Source: Coprobacter tertius (GTDB taxonomy: Bacteria > Bacteroidota > Bacteroidia > Bacteroidales > Coprobacteraceae). Taken from it: a stretch of DNA of 64,000 bases. Each line of letters starts with the position of its first letter. Position 1 is the stretch's first letter. The notes under the pieces were generated by a model. The model was not told the origin of the DNA. It ran no database searches and worked only from the letters and a program-made list of their open reading frames with translations. Below are positions 56,537-64,000 of this stretch, one piece after another. Where the stretch lies: contig NZ_JANDHW010000009.1 in the NCBI RefSeq assembly GCF_024330105.1, forward strand, positions 1-64,000. The letters are read 5' to 3'. Made by a program: the position numbers and the translations under genes.

Positions 56537-59152
56537 TTACTTTCCGGTAATAATCTTTCGTATTTCGTTTAGTTTATTCAAAGCCTCCATAGGAGTAAGA
56601 TTATTGATATCGAGGGTAACGATTTCATCCCGAATCTGACTCAATACCGGATCATCGAGCTGAAAGAAACTCAATTGCATCCCTTCCCGTTGTGTCGCAA
56701 TTTCCCGGGTAGGTTTCGATATCCCGTTATTCTGATTATCGCTTTCGAGCTGTTTCAATATCTGTCCGGCTCGTTTTACAATGCTTTGAGGCATCCCCGC
56801 CATTTTAGCGACATGTATACCAAAACTATGTTCACTCCCTCCTCTTACGAGTTTCCTCAGGAAAATCACTTTATTATCTACCTCTTTTACCGACACATTA
56901 AAATTAGCGATACGTTTATAAGTTCGCTCCATTTCATTCAACTCATGATAATGGGTAGCGAAAAGAGTCTTGGCTCGTGCCCGGGGATGTTCGTGAATAT
57001 GCTCTACAATGGCCCAAGCGATAGAAATACCGTCATATGTACTCGTGCCGCGTCCTAATTCGTCAAACAAAACAAGACTACGGTTCGAAAGGTTGTTCAG
57101 AATATCTGCAGCCTCGTTCATTTCTACCATAAAAGTAGATTCACCAAGAGATATATTATCAGATGCGCCCACACGGGTAAATACTTTATCTACAACTCCG
57201 ATACGGGCAGCTTCCGCCGGAACGAAACACCCGATCTGAGCCAAGATCACAATAAGAGCCGTCTGCCTGAGTAATGCCGACTTTCCCGCCATATTGGGTC
57301 CTGTTATCATAATAATTTGTTGAGTATCATTATTTAACAGAACATTATTGGAAACATACTTTTCACCGGGAGGAAGTTGTTTTTCGATCACAGGATGACG
57401 GCCTTCCTTGATATCGATCTCATCACTTTCATTTACTTCAGGGCGTATATATTTGTTTTCTCGCGCAATCGTAGCGAAAGACAGCAGACAATCGAGCCTT
57501 GCGATTAAATTAGCATTGTGCTGTATTGCCGGAATATATTCGGTTAGCGCAACGACCAATTCGTTAAACAATCGCGTTTCGAGAGAAAGAATCTTTTCCT
57601 CGGCCCCCAATATTTTCTCTTCATACTCTTTTAATTCTTGGGTAATATACCGCTCCGCATTTACCAATGTCTGTTTCCTTATCCACTCTTCCGGAACTTT
57701 ATCTTTATGAGTATTACGTACCTCGATATAATATCCGAAAACGTTATTGAAACTGATTTTCAAACTGGGAATGCCTGTGCGCTCTATCTCCCGCTGCTGT
57801 ATATGCAACAGATAATCTTTTCCCGAATACGCCATTTCCCGCAACTCGTCGAGTTCTGCATTTACCCCTTTTGCAATGATACCGCCGCGATTAATCAGGG
57901 ACGGTGCGTCGGGATTGATTTCACGGGCAATGCGGTCACGAATAACGGCACAAGGATTCAACTGATCACCGATACGCTTCAGAACGGGTTCTTCAGCTCT
58001 CTCACAAAGATTTTTTATCGGCTCCAACGCAGATAAAGCCACCCTCAACTGCACCATTTCACGAGGAGAGATACGGCCTACGGCAACCTTCGATATAATA
58101 CGTTCCACATCCCCAATGAGAGAAAGTTGTTGCTCGAGAGCATCACGCAGATCGGGCTCTTTAAAAAAATACTCCACCACCTCGAGACGGTCGTTTATCG
58201 GCTGAACGTCTTTCAGAGGAAAAACAATCCAGCGCTTTAGCAAACGTGCCCCCATCGGGCTAGTCGTGCGATCGATGACATCGAGCAGACTTTTTCCACC
58301 CTCATTCATCGTATTCAATAACTCGAGGCTACGTACGGTAAATTTATCGAGACGCACATACCGTTCTTCCTCTATACGGGAAAGAGACGTTATATGCGAT
58401 ATTTGTTTATGCTGCGTTATATCGAGATAATATAACAAACAACCCGACGCAACAATCCCGTTTTTAAGATTCTGCACTCCGAATCCTTTCAAATTACGGG
58501 TTTCAAAGTGTTTCAGTAACCGATCGGTTGCAGCTTCTTCTGTAAATACCCAGTCATCGAGTTCGAAAGTAAAAAAACGAGACCCGAAATGTTCTTCGAA
58601 TTGTTGCCGTTTACTCCTTTCGAATAAAACTTCTTTAGGAGCGAAATTATTTAATAACTTATCGATATAATCGTAATTTCCTTCGGCCGTCAAAAACTCT
58701 CCGGTAGAAATATCGAGAAAAGCGACACCGCATATCCCGTTCTTCCCAAAATGGACTCCGGATAAAAAATTATTCTCTTTATGATTAAGTATATTATCAT
58801 TAATCGATACGCCGGGAGTTACCAGCTCCGTAATTCCTCTTTTCACCAATTTTTTAGTAAGCTTCGGATCTTCAAGTTGTTCGCAAATTGCGACTCTTTT
58901 ACCGGCTCTTACCAGTTTAGGCAAATAAGTATCGAGGGCGTGATGAGGGAAACCGGCCAATTCTACATACTGTGCCGCTCCGTTGGCCCTTCTTGTAAGT
59001 GTTATTCCTAATATTTCGGAAGCGGTGATGGCATCTTCCGAGAAAGTCTCATAAAAATCACCGACACGGAAAAGAAGGATAGCATCGGGATGTTTTTCTT
59101 TCATCTCGATGTATTGTTTCATCAAAGGGGTTTCGACAATTGCTTTTGCCAA
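56537..59152 (-). CDS. mutS: DNA mismatch repair protein MutS
   Basis: The 871-residue protein has a mismatch-recognition domain with the Phe-X-Glu motif in [10 protein letters not shown] (about 25-34). Connector, lever and clamp domains follow, then the ATPase with [13 protein letters not shown] (Walker A), [16 protein letters not shown] and [10 protein letters not shown]. The start is a TTG at 59152 ([13 protein letters not shown]): the next ATG would remove the VETPLM stretch shared by the family, and a stop lies four codons upstream. It heads the mutS-U32-GNAT operon. Confidence 0.97.
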   Translation of the reverse strand: MAKAIVETPLMKQYIEMKEKHPDAILLFRVGDFYETFSEDAITASEILGITLTRRANGAAQYVELAGFPHHALDTYLPKLVRAGKRVAICEQLEDPKLTKKLVKRGITELVTPGVSINDNILNHKENNFLSGVHFGKNGICGVAFLDISTGEFLTAEGNYDYIDKLLNNFAPKEVLFERSKRQQFEEHFGSRFFTFELDDWVFTEEAATDRLLKHFETRNLKGFGVQNLKNGIVASGCLLYYLDITQHKQISHITSLSRIEEERYVRLDKFTVRSLELLNTMNEGGKSLLDVIDRTTSPMGARLLKRWIVFPLKDVQPINDRLEVVEYFFKEPDLRDALEQQLSLIGDVERIISKVAVGRISPREMVQLRVALSALEPIKNLCERAEEPVLKRIGDQLNPCAVIRDRIAREINPDAPSLINRGGIIAKGVNAELDELREMAYSGKDYLLHIQQREIERTGIPSLKISFNNVFGYYIEVRNTHKDKVPEEWIRKQTLVNAERYITQELKEYEEKILGAEEKILSLETRLFNELVVALTEYIPAIQHNANLIARLDCLLSFATIARENKYIRPEVNESDEIDIKEGRHPVIEKQLPPGEKYVSNNVLLNNDTQQIIMITGPNMAGKSALLRQTALIVILAQIGCFVPAEAARIGVVDKVFTRVGASDNISLGESTFMVEMNEAADILNNLSNRSLVLFDELGRGTSTYDGISIAWAIVEHIHEHPRARAKTLFATHYHELNEMERTYKRIANFNVSVKEVDNKVIFLRKLVRGGSEHSFGIHVAKMAGMPQSIVKRAGQILKQLESDNQNNGISKPTREIATQREGMQLSFFQLDDPVLSQIRDEIVTLDINNLTPMEALNKLNEIRKIITGK

Positions 59153-59178
59153 GGTTTTTCGTGTTTATGTTGAGGTAA

Positions 59179-59186
59179 CAAATTTA
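59179..59186 (-). promoter_or_regulatory. -7 promoter element of mutS
   Basis: TAAATTTG on the minus strand, 27 nt before the TTG start. The -33 is not clear. Confidence 0.5.
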
Positions 59187-59298
59187 ATAATGAATAATGA
59201 AATTCGGGCCACGAAACCCTTTTTTTTCCTTTAAGAAAGATCATTTTCACTCAAAAACAATATACTCGGAATTATTTTCACAGTCTCCATTTTAATTT

Positions 59299-59306
59299 TA
59301 TATTTG
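59299..59306 (+). promoter_or_regulatory. -7 promoter element of second methyltransferase gene
   Basis: TATATTTG lies 20 nt before the ATG at 59326, matching TAnnTTTG. Confidence 0.55.
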
Positions 59307-59325
59307 TAAAATATATATTAAAACC

Positions 59326-60111
59326 ATGCAGAGAAGACATACCGATCGTACCCAGTATTTTGACGAACTCAGCGTTACAAGCCGGAAATATTATGTTCCG
59401 TACATAGAAAAGTTCCGCACATTGGGTTCACATTGCAATGTATTGGAAATAGGATGCGGCGAAGGTGGAAATTTAATTCCGTTTTACGAAAAAGGATGCC
59501 GCATTACAGGAGTAGATCTTTCGGTTAACCGAATTAAACAAGCTCGCGAATTTTTCGATAAAAAAGGAATCGAAGGAAATTTGCTGGCTTCAGATATATT
59601 TTCGGTAAATACTCTTCAGGAAACTTTCGATATCGTACTTATTCACGATGTAATCGAACACATTGCCGATAAAATCTCATTTTTGGAACATATCAAACGT
59701 TTTCTGAAACCCGACGGAATTCTATTTTTCGGATTCCCGGCATGGCAAATGCCATTTGGCGGACATCAACAAATCGGGCATAGCCGCATCACTTCACGTC
59801 TGCCATTCGTACACCTGCTTCCCGGTTTTTTATACCCCGGCTTCCTGAAACTCTGCGGAGAGACCCCCGGCTATATCGAAGAGCTCAAAGAAATTAAAAA
59901 ATGCCGCACGAGTATAGAATGTTTCCGAAAAGTCGCCGGAAAAACGGCATATAAGATTATCGACGAGCGGTTTTATTTTATAAATCCTCATTACGAAATA
60001 AAATTCGGGATGCGTCCCCGTTTGTTATCATCTGCCATGGGTAAAATCCCGTACCTACGCAATTTTTTCGTTACTTCTTGTTTTTATCTACTCACTTGTA
60101 ACGACCAATAA
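59326..60111 (+). CDS. Class I SAM-dependent methyltransferase
   Basis: The 261-residue protein has motif I VLEIGCGEGGNLIPFY (about 43-58), GVDLSVNRIKQAREFF after strand 2, DIVLIHDVIEHI (about 104-115) and a late FLKPDGILFFGFPAW. It belongs to the Methyltransf_11/23 group often acting on lipids, quinones or glycans. After about residue 150 come hydrophobic loops (LLPGFLYPGFLKLC) that may contact membrane or a lipid substrate. It is monocistronic, with its own promoter and a strong terminator. Unlike the methyltransferase at 5091, its base composition looks like the neighbours. Confidence 0.88.
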   Translation: MQRRHTDRTQYFDELSVTSRKYYVPYIEKFRTLGSHCNVLEIGCGEGGNLIPFYEKGCRITGVDLSVNRIKQAREFFDKKGIEGNLLASDIFSVNTLQETFDIVLIHDVIEHIADKISFLEHIKRFLKPDGILFFGFPAWQMPFGGHQQIGHSRITSRLPFVHLLPGFLYPGFLKLCGETPGYIEELKEIKKCRTSIECFRKVAGKTAYKIIDERFYFINPHYEIKFGMRPRLLSSAMGKIPYLRNFFVTSCFYLLTCNDQ

Positions 60112-60145
60112 TTCTCTATATCGAAATTTCTCACAAAATATAAAT

Positions 60146-60178
60146 AAAAAAGAGAGCGACAATGTCGCTCTCTTTTTT
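60146..60178. terminator. Bidirectional terminator between methyltransferase gene and pckA
   Basis: A 15-bp perfect stem (60146-60160 and 60164-60178) with core GAGAGCGAC and a 3-nt loop, flanked by A and T runs. Confidence 0.88.
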
Positions 60179-60207
60179 ATTTATCAAGTAAACCTGTTTC
60201 CTTTTAA

Positions 60208-61812
60208 TTACAATTTAGGACCAGCAGCAACCAAAGCTTTTCCGGCTTCGTTTCCTGTAAACTTAGCAAAGTTCTTAATGAAACGTTGTGCAAGATCTTT
60301 TGCTTTTTCATCCCATTCGCAAGCACAATTGTAAGTATCGCGAGGATCGAGGATTTTGGGATCTACACCCGGAAGGGCGGTCGGTACTACAAAATCGAAA
60401 TAAGGTATCGTTTTCGTAGGAGCTTTATCGATAGAACCGTCGAGGATAGCATCGATAATACCGCGAGTATCTTTAATCGAGATACGTTTTCCTGTTCCAT
60501 TCCAACCGGTATTTACCAAATAAGCTTTTGCACCTGTTTTTGTCATTTTCTTCACCAGTTCTTCAGCATATTTAGTAGGATGCAAACTCAAGAAAGCTGC
60601 ACCGAAACATGCAGAGAAAGTAGGAGTCGGTTCGGTAATACCACGTTCTGTACCGGCCAATTTAGCAGTAAAACCAGACAAGAAATAATATTGTGCCTGT
60701 TCAGGACTCAGGATAGAAACAGGAGGCAATACACCGAAAGCATCGGCAGACAAGAAAATAACCTGTTTTGCATGAGGTCCTTTAGAAACCGGTTTTACAA
60801 TATTTTCGATATGATAAATTGGATAAGATACACGTGTATTTTCTGTTGTGCTCTTATCGGTAAAGTCGATTTTACCGTTTGCATCTACAGTAACATTCTC
60901 GAGGAGAGCATCACGTTTGATTGCATTCCAGATATCGGGTTCGCTGTCTTTATCGAGGTTGATAACTTTTGCATAGCAACCGCCTTCATAATTAAATACG
61001 CCTTCATCGTCCCAGCCATGTTCGTCGTCGCCGATCAATTCACGTTTCGGGTCGGTTGAAAGAGTTGTTTTACCGGTACCGGACAATCCGAAGAAGATAG
61101 CCGTGCTCTTACCTTCTTTATCGGTATTAGCCGAACAGTGCATAGAAGCTATACCACGCAAAGGATTAAAGTAGTTCATCATAGAGAACATACCTTTTTT
61201 CATTTCACCGCCATACCAAGTATTCAGAATTACCTGTTCTTTAGTAGTCAGGTTGAATACGACAGCTGTTTCAGAATTCAGACCCAGTTCTTTAAAATTA
61301 TCTACTTTTGCTTTAGAAGCATTATATACAATAAAATCCGGCTCGAAAGTTTCCAATTCTTCTTTAGAAGGACGGATAAACATGTTGGTAACAAAATGAG
61401 CCTGCCATGCTACCTCCATGATGAAACGTACTTTCAGACGAGTAGCTTCGTTTGCACCGCAATAACCATCAACAACATACAATTTTTTATTTGACAATTC
61501 TTTAGCAGCCAAATCTTTCAAAACTTTCCAAGTCTCGGTTGTAACCGGTTTGTTATCGTTTTTATAGTCATCTGAAGTCCACCATACAGTATTTTCGCTG
61601 GTAGCGTCTTTTACCAGGAATTTATCTTTAGGAGAACGACCGGTGTAAATACCAGTCATTACATTTACTGCACCCATTTCGGTAGCCTGACCTTTTTCAA
61701 AGCCTTCCAAACCCGGTTTTGTTTCTTCAGCGAACAAAACATCGTAAGACGGATTGTGTACGATTTCCTTTACACCGGTAATCCCGTACTTTGTTAAATC
61801 TAATGTAGCCAT
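60208..61812 (-). CDS. pckA: Phosphoenolpyruvate carboxykinase (ATP)
   Basis: The 534-residue enzyme interconverts oxaloacetate and phosphoenolpyruvate. The kinase-1a loop [11 protein letters not shown] (about 243-253), the metal/kinase-2 region [20 protein letters not shown] and the signature FFGLSG are present, so it is the ATP type. In saccharolytic Bacteroidales it commonly runs in the CO2-fixing direction, making oxaloacetate for succinate fermentation. It is monocistronic between two clear signals. Confidence 0.97.
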   Translation of the reverse strand: MATLDLTKYGITGVKEIVHNPSYDVLFAEETKPGLEGFEKGQATEMGAVNVMTGIYTGRSPKDKFLVKDATSENTVWWTSDDYKNDNKPVTTETWKVLKDLAAKELSNKKLYVVDGYCGANEATRLKVRFIMEVAWQAHFVTNMFIRPSKEELETFEPDFIVYNASKAKVDNFKELGLNSETAVVFNLTTKEQVILNTWYGGEMKKGMFSMMNYFNPLRGIASMHCSANTDKEGKSTAIFFGLSGTGKTTLSTDPKRELIGDDEHGWDDEGVFNYEGGCYAKVINLDKDSEPDIWNAIKRDALLENVTVDANGKIDFTDKSTTENTRVSYPIYHIENIVKPVSKGPHAKQVIFLSADAFGVLPPVSILSPEQAQYYFLSGFTAKLAGTERGITEPTPTFSACFGAAFLSLHPTKYAEELVKKMTKTGAKAYLVNTGWNGTGKRISIKDTRGIIDAILDGSIDKAPTKTIPYFDFVVPTALPGVDPKILDPRDTYNCACEWDEKAKDLAQRFIKNFAKFTGNEAGKALVAAGPKL

Positions 61813-61872
61813 CTTTTGTTTTGATTAAATGATTAACTTATCTTGTTTATTATCTCTTTCTGAAATCCGTGG

Positions 61873-61880
61873 CAAAATTA
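61873..61880 (-). promoter_or_regulatory. -7 promoter element of pckA
   Basis: TAATTTTG on the minus strand, 61 nt before the ATG; a TTG lies at a 24-nt spacing upstream (61905-61907). Confidence 0.5.
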
Positions 61881-61988
61881 ATAAAAATATAAGAAGTAGC
61901 TCTCCAATTAAAGAAATTTTTCAGTAATTGTCCGTTTTTTTTATTTCATTATCCAAATACCTCTGTAACAAACCAATTTTCCTTCGGT

Positions 61989-62022
61989 TTTGTATCAGAA
62001 TAAACGGAATTATCTATCTTTG
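61989..62022 (+). promoter_or_regulatory. Promoter of upp
   Basis: TTTG (61989-61992) and TATCTTTG (62015-62022) are separated by 22 nt; ATG follows 24 nt later. Confidence 0.7.
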
Positions 62023-62045
62023 CAAAAATATAATCACAGTCATAC

Positions 62046-62699
62046 ATGAAAATTGTAAATTTTTCTGAGACCAACTCGGAGTTGAACCGGTTTGTCGCCG
62101 AACTGCGTTGCATCGATACCCAAAACGACCGTTTGAGATTCAGACGTAATCTCGAACGCATTGGAGAAGTAATGTCTTACGAGCTAAGCAAAGATCTCGA
62201 ATATAGTCCCAAAGAAATTAATACTCCTTTAGGCACCTCGATTGTGAATACATCCGACGATTCGCTGGTATTGGCTACAATCTTACGCGCTGGAGTACCT
62301 TTTCATCAGGGATTTCTCAACTATTTCGACAAGGCCGAAAATGCATTCGTCTCTGCTTACCGTAAATATAAAGACAAACTTAATTTCGAAATATTTATCG
62401 AATATATCGCCTCCCCTCGAATCGACGGGAAAGTTCTAATAATTACCGACCCGATGCTGGCCACGGGGGGATCGATGGAACTGGCTTACAGAGCTCTTCT
62501 TACCAAAGGAAACCCTCGACATATACACGTTGCCTCTATCATCGCCAGCCAGAAAGCGATCGATTATGTAAAAGAACATTTTCCCGATGACAAAACAACA
62601 GTTTGGGTAGCAGCTATCGATCCCGAACTCGACGAACATTCTTACATCGTTCCGGGCTTGGGAGACGCCGGAGATCTGGCTTACGGAGAAAAAGAATAA
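62046..62699 (+). CDS. upp: Uracil phosphoribosyltransferase
   Basis: The 217-residue enzyme makes UMP from uracil and PRPP in pyrimidine salvage. The PRPP loop is IITDPMLATGGSMELAYRAL (about 138-157) and the uracil-binding end is VPGLGDAGDLAYG. It is monocistronic. Bacteroidetes members such as this diverge at the N-terminus from the E. coli enzyme but keep both sites. Confidence 0.95.
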   Translation: MKIVNFSETNSELNRFVAELRCIDTQNDRLRFRRNLERIGEVMSYELSKDLEYSPKEINTPLGTSIVNTSDDSLVLATILRAGVPFHQGFLNYFDKAENAFVSAYRKYKDKLNFEIFIEYIASPRIDGKVLIITDPMLATGGSMELAYRALLTKGNPRHIHVASIIASQKAIDYVKEHFPDDKTTVWVAAIDPELDEHSYIVPGLGDAGDLAYGEKE

Positions 62700-62709
62700 G
62701 ATCGGCCTA

Positions 62710-62743
62710 TTTGTTTATTTTTCAAAATAATAATCTATATTTG
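62710..62743 (+). promoter_or_regulatory. Promoter of GNAT-like gene
   Basis: TTTG (62710-62713) and TATATTTG (62736-62743), spacer 22 nt. It implies start at 62775 rather than the in-frame TTG at 62763. Confidence 0.65.
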
Positions 62744-62774
62744 CAAAATCATTGTTTTTTAATTGCAACACAAC

Positions 62775-63902
62775 ATGGGCATAACCATTAGAGAGATTTC
62801 GGGAAAACGAGAATTAAAAAAGTTTGCACGTTTTAATATCGATTTATATAAAAATAATCCGTACGCTGTTCCTCAACTAATATACGACGAAGTAAATACT
62901 CTGAATGCCGACACCAATCCGGCTTTTGAATATTGCGAATCGGTTTATTATATGGCATTCGACGGTGAAATACCCGTTGGACGCATAGCGGGCATCATCA
63001 ATAATCGGGTAAACGAAAAGACCGGTCGAAAAACCGCCCGCTTCGGATTCGTCGATTTTATAGACGATCCCGATGTTAGTAAAGCCCTGTTCAATGCCGT
63101 AGAAACATGGGCTCGGGAAAAAGGGATGGAAGAAGTGAATGGACCCCTCGGATTCACCGATATGGACCCAGAAGGATTGTTGGTCGAAGGATTCGATCAG
63201 ATCGGGACAATGGTGGCCATTTATAATTATCCCTACTATATCGAGCATATCACGAAACTGGGATATGAAAAAGACGTAGATTGGGTTGAATTTAAAATTT
63301 TTGTTCCGGAATCTATTCCCGAGAAACATCAGCGCATAGCCAATATCGTAAAAACAAAATACAAACTCGATATCGTAAAATATACCTCTTCGAAAAAACT
63401 GGTAAAAGATTACGGGCAAAAAATATTCGAACTTATCAACGACGCTTATGCCAATTTATACGGCTACTCTCCTTTAAATCAAAGACAGATCGATTATTAC
63501 ATAAAAATGTATCTGCCTATGGTAAGACTCGAAAATGTTACCCTCATCATTAACGAAGAAAAAGACCTTATTGGTGTCGGTATCGCAATACCTTCGATGA
63601 CCAGGGCTATGCAGAAGGCTAAAGGAAAATTATTCCCGTTCGGTTTTATACATATCCTCAAAGCTCTTCGCGGAAAAAACGACATTGTCGATCTTTTACT
63701 GGTTGCCATACGTCCCGATTACCAAAATACAGGAGCCAATGCGCTGCTTTTCTCCGATCTGATCCCCGTATTTATCAAAAATGGATATAAATACGCTGAA
63801 AGTAATCCCGAACTCGAAGAAAACGGGAAAGTACAGTCTCAATGGCAATATTTCGAAAACAAACAACATAAACGCCGAAGAGCTTACCTCAAAAAAATAT
63901 AA
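62775..63902 (+). CDS. GNAT-superfamily-like protein, YghO type
   Basis: The protein is 375 residues from MGITIREISGKRELKKFARF. The N-terminal half has NPYAVPQLIYDE, PVGRIAGIINNRVNEKTGRK, GFVDFIDDPDVSKALF and NGPLGFTDMDPEGLLVEGF, a conserved block of a broad bacterial family with an acyl-CoA acetyltransferase fold (about 1-190). The second half includes VAIRPDYQNTGANALLFSDL, an acetyl-CoA-type loop, so both halves may be GNAT units. The function is not established. It is monocistronic, ending in a clear hairpin. Confidence 0.8.
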   Translation: MGITIREISGKRELKKFARFNIDLYKNNPYAVPQLIYDEVNTLNADTNPAFEYCESVYYMAFDGEIPVGRIAGIINNRVNEKTGRKTARFGFVDFIDDPDVSKALFNAVETWAREKGMEEVNGPLGFTDMDPEGLLVEGFDQIGTMVAIYNYPYYIEHITKLGYEKDVDWVEFKIFVPESIPEKHQRIANIVKTKYKLDIVKYTSSKKLVKDYGQKIFELINDAYANLYGYSPLNQRQIDYYIKMYLPMVRLENVTLIINEEKDLIGVGIAIPSMTRAMQKAKGKLFPFGFIHILKALRGKNDIVDLLLVAIRPDYQNTGANALLFSDLIPVFIKNGYKYAESNPELEENGKVQSQWQYFENKQHKRRRAYLKKI

Positions 63903-63932
63903 ACCTGCATGTACAATCGTTTTATATATTGC

Positions 63933-63960
63933 AACGATCGACCTCTTAAGGTCGATCGTT
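63933..63960 (+). terminator. Terminator after GNAT-like gene
   Basis: AACGATCGACCT (63933-63944) pairs perfectly with 63949-63960 across a 4-nt loop, followed by CTCGTTTAAAAAG. A stable stem with a modest T-tract. Confidence 0.7.
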
Positions 63961-64000
63961 CTCGTTTAAAAAGAGCTCTTTACCGTTACATCCGATTAAA

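Noticed and set aside
1-64000. tRNA, rRNA, CRISPR, IS or prophage genes
   Set aside because: Reading by eye found no repeat-spacer series, transposase, integrase, cloverleaf or rRNA core; a tRNAscan-SE and Infernal run would be needed to exclude small RNAs.

Overview
The window looks like a Bacteroidales chromosome, probably a gut-type member of the Barnesiellaceae/Coprobacter/Porphyromonadaceae neighbourhood; the genus is inference. Four things point there: repeated TAnnTTTG promoter elements (often with TTTG about 19-23 nt upstream), almost no Shine-Dalgarno sequences, Bacteroidetes protein families (DUF1460, a glutaminyl-cyclase-like M28 lipoprotein, a T9SS-type tail, an NtrC/NtrY pair beside MacB/FtsX efflux), and the zinc-less S14 and L36. 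There are no rRNA or tRNA genes, CRISPR arrays, insertion sequences or phage genes that I can see.

Region 1 (1-11.6 kb) is accessory. A leftward promoter leaves the window at the left edge, followed by a secreted DUF1460 hydrolase. Next comes a split tripartite efflux system: an ABC ATPase and FtsX permease on +, and a periplasmic adaptor and TolC-type channel on -. An overlapping sigma-54 response regulator/histidine kinase pair is transcribed divergently from tolC. Pairs of TGTTC-N5-CGCAC boxes precede both halves of the efflux system, each about 55 nt from a sigma-54-like -24/-12 element, so the two-component pair probably activates both arms. An AT-rich methyltransferase sits between the halves.

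Region 2 (11.7-30.0 kb, all -) is the fused str-S10-spc-alpha ribosomal superoperon from rpsL to rplQ, 33 genes including fusA, secY, map, infA and rpoA. It starts at a near-ideal promoter (29990-30021), has a 13-bp hairpin between fusA and rpsJ, and ends at a bidirectional terminator. rpoBC is not upstream of rpsL; instead a divergent HpaII-family endonuclease-like gene without a methyltransferase is followed, 2 nt later, by rnhB.

Region 3 (32-42.4 kb) holds a GH28-like enzyme, a POT peptide transporter with sufE, a membrane-anchored XRE regulator, an M28 lipoprotein, an LD-carboxypeptidase, asd and a CPA2 antiporter with a long cytosolic tail.

Region 4 (42.4-64 kb) holds a large secreted trypsin-fold protease with a T9SS-like tail and a translationally coupled beta-barrel; the two NfnAB-type subunits; HU; an operon of two rhomboid proteases, an EEP-family hydrolase and an M3 lipoprotein peptidase; mutS-U32-GNAT; a second methyltransferase; pckA; upp; and a GNAT-like protein. 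Most convergent gene ends carry strong inverted-repeat terminators.
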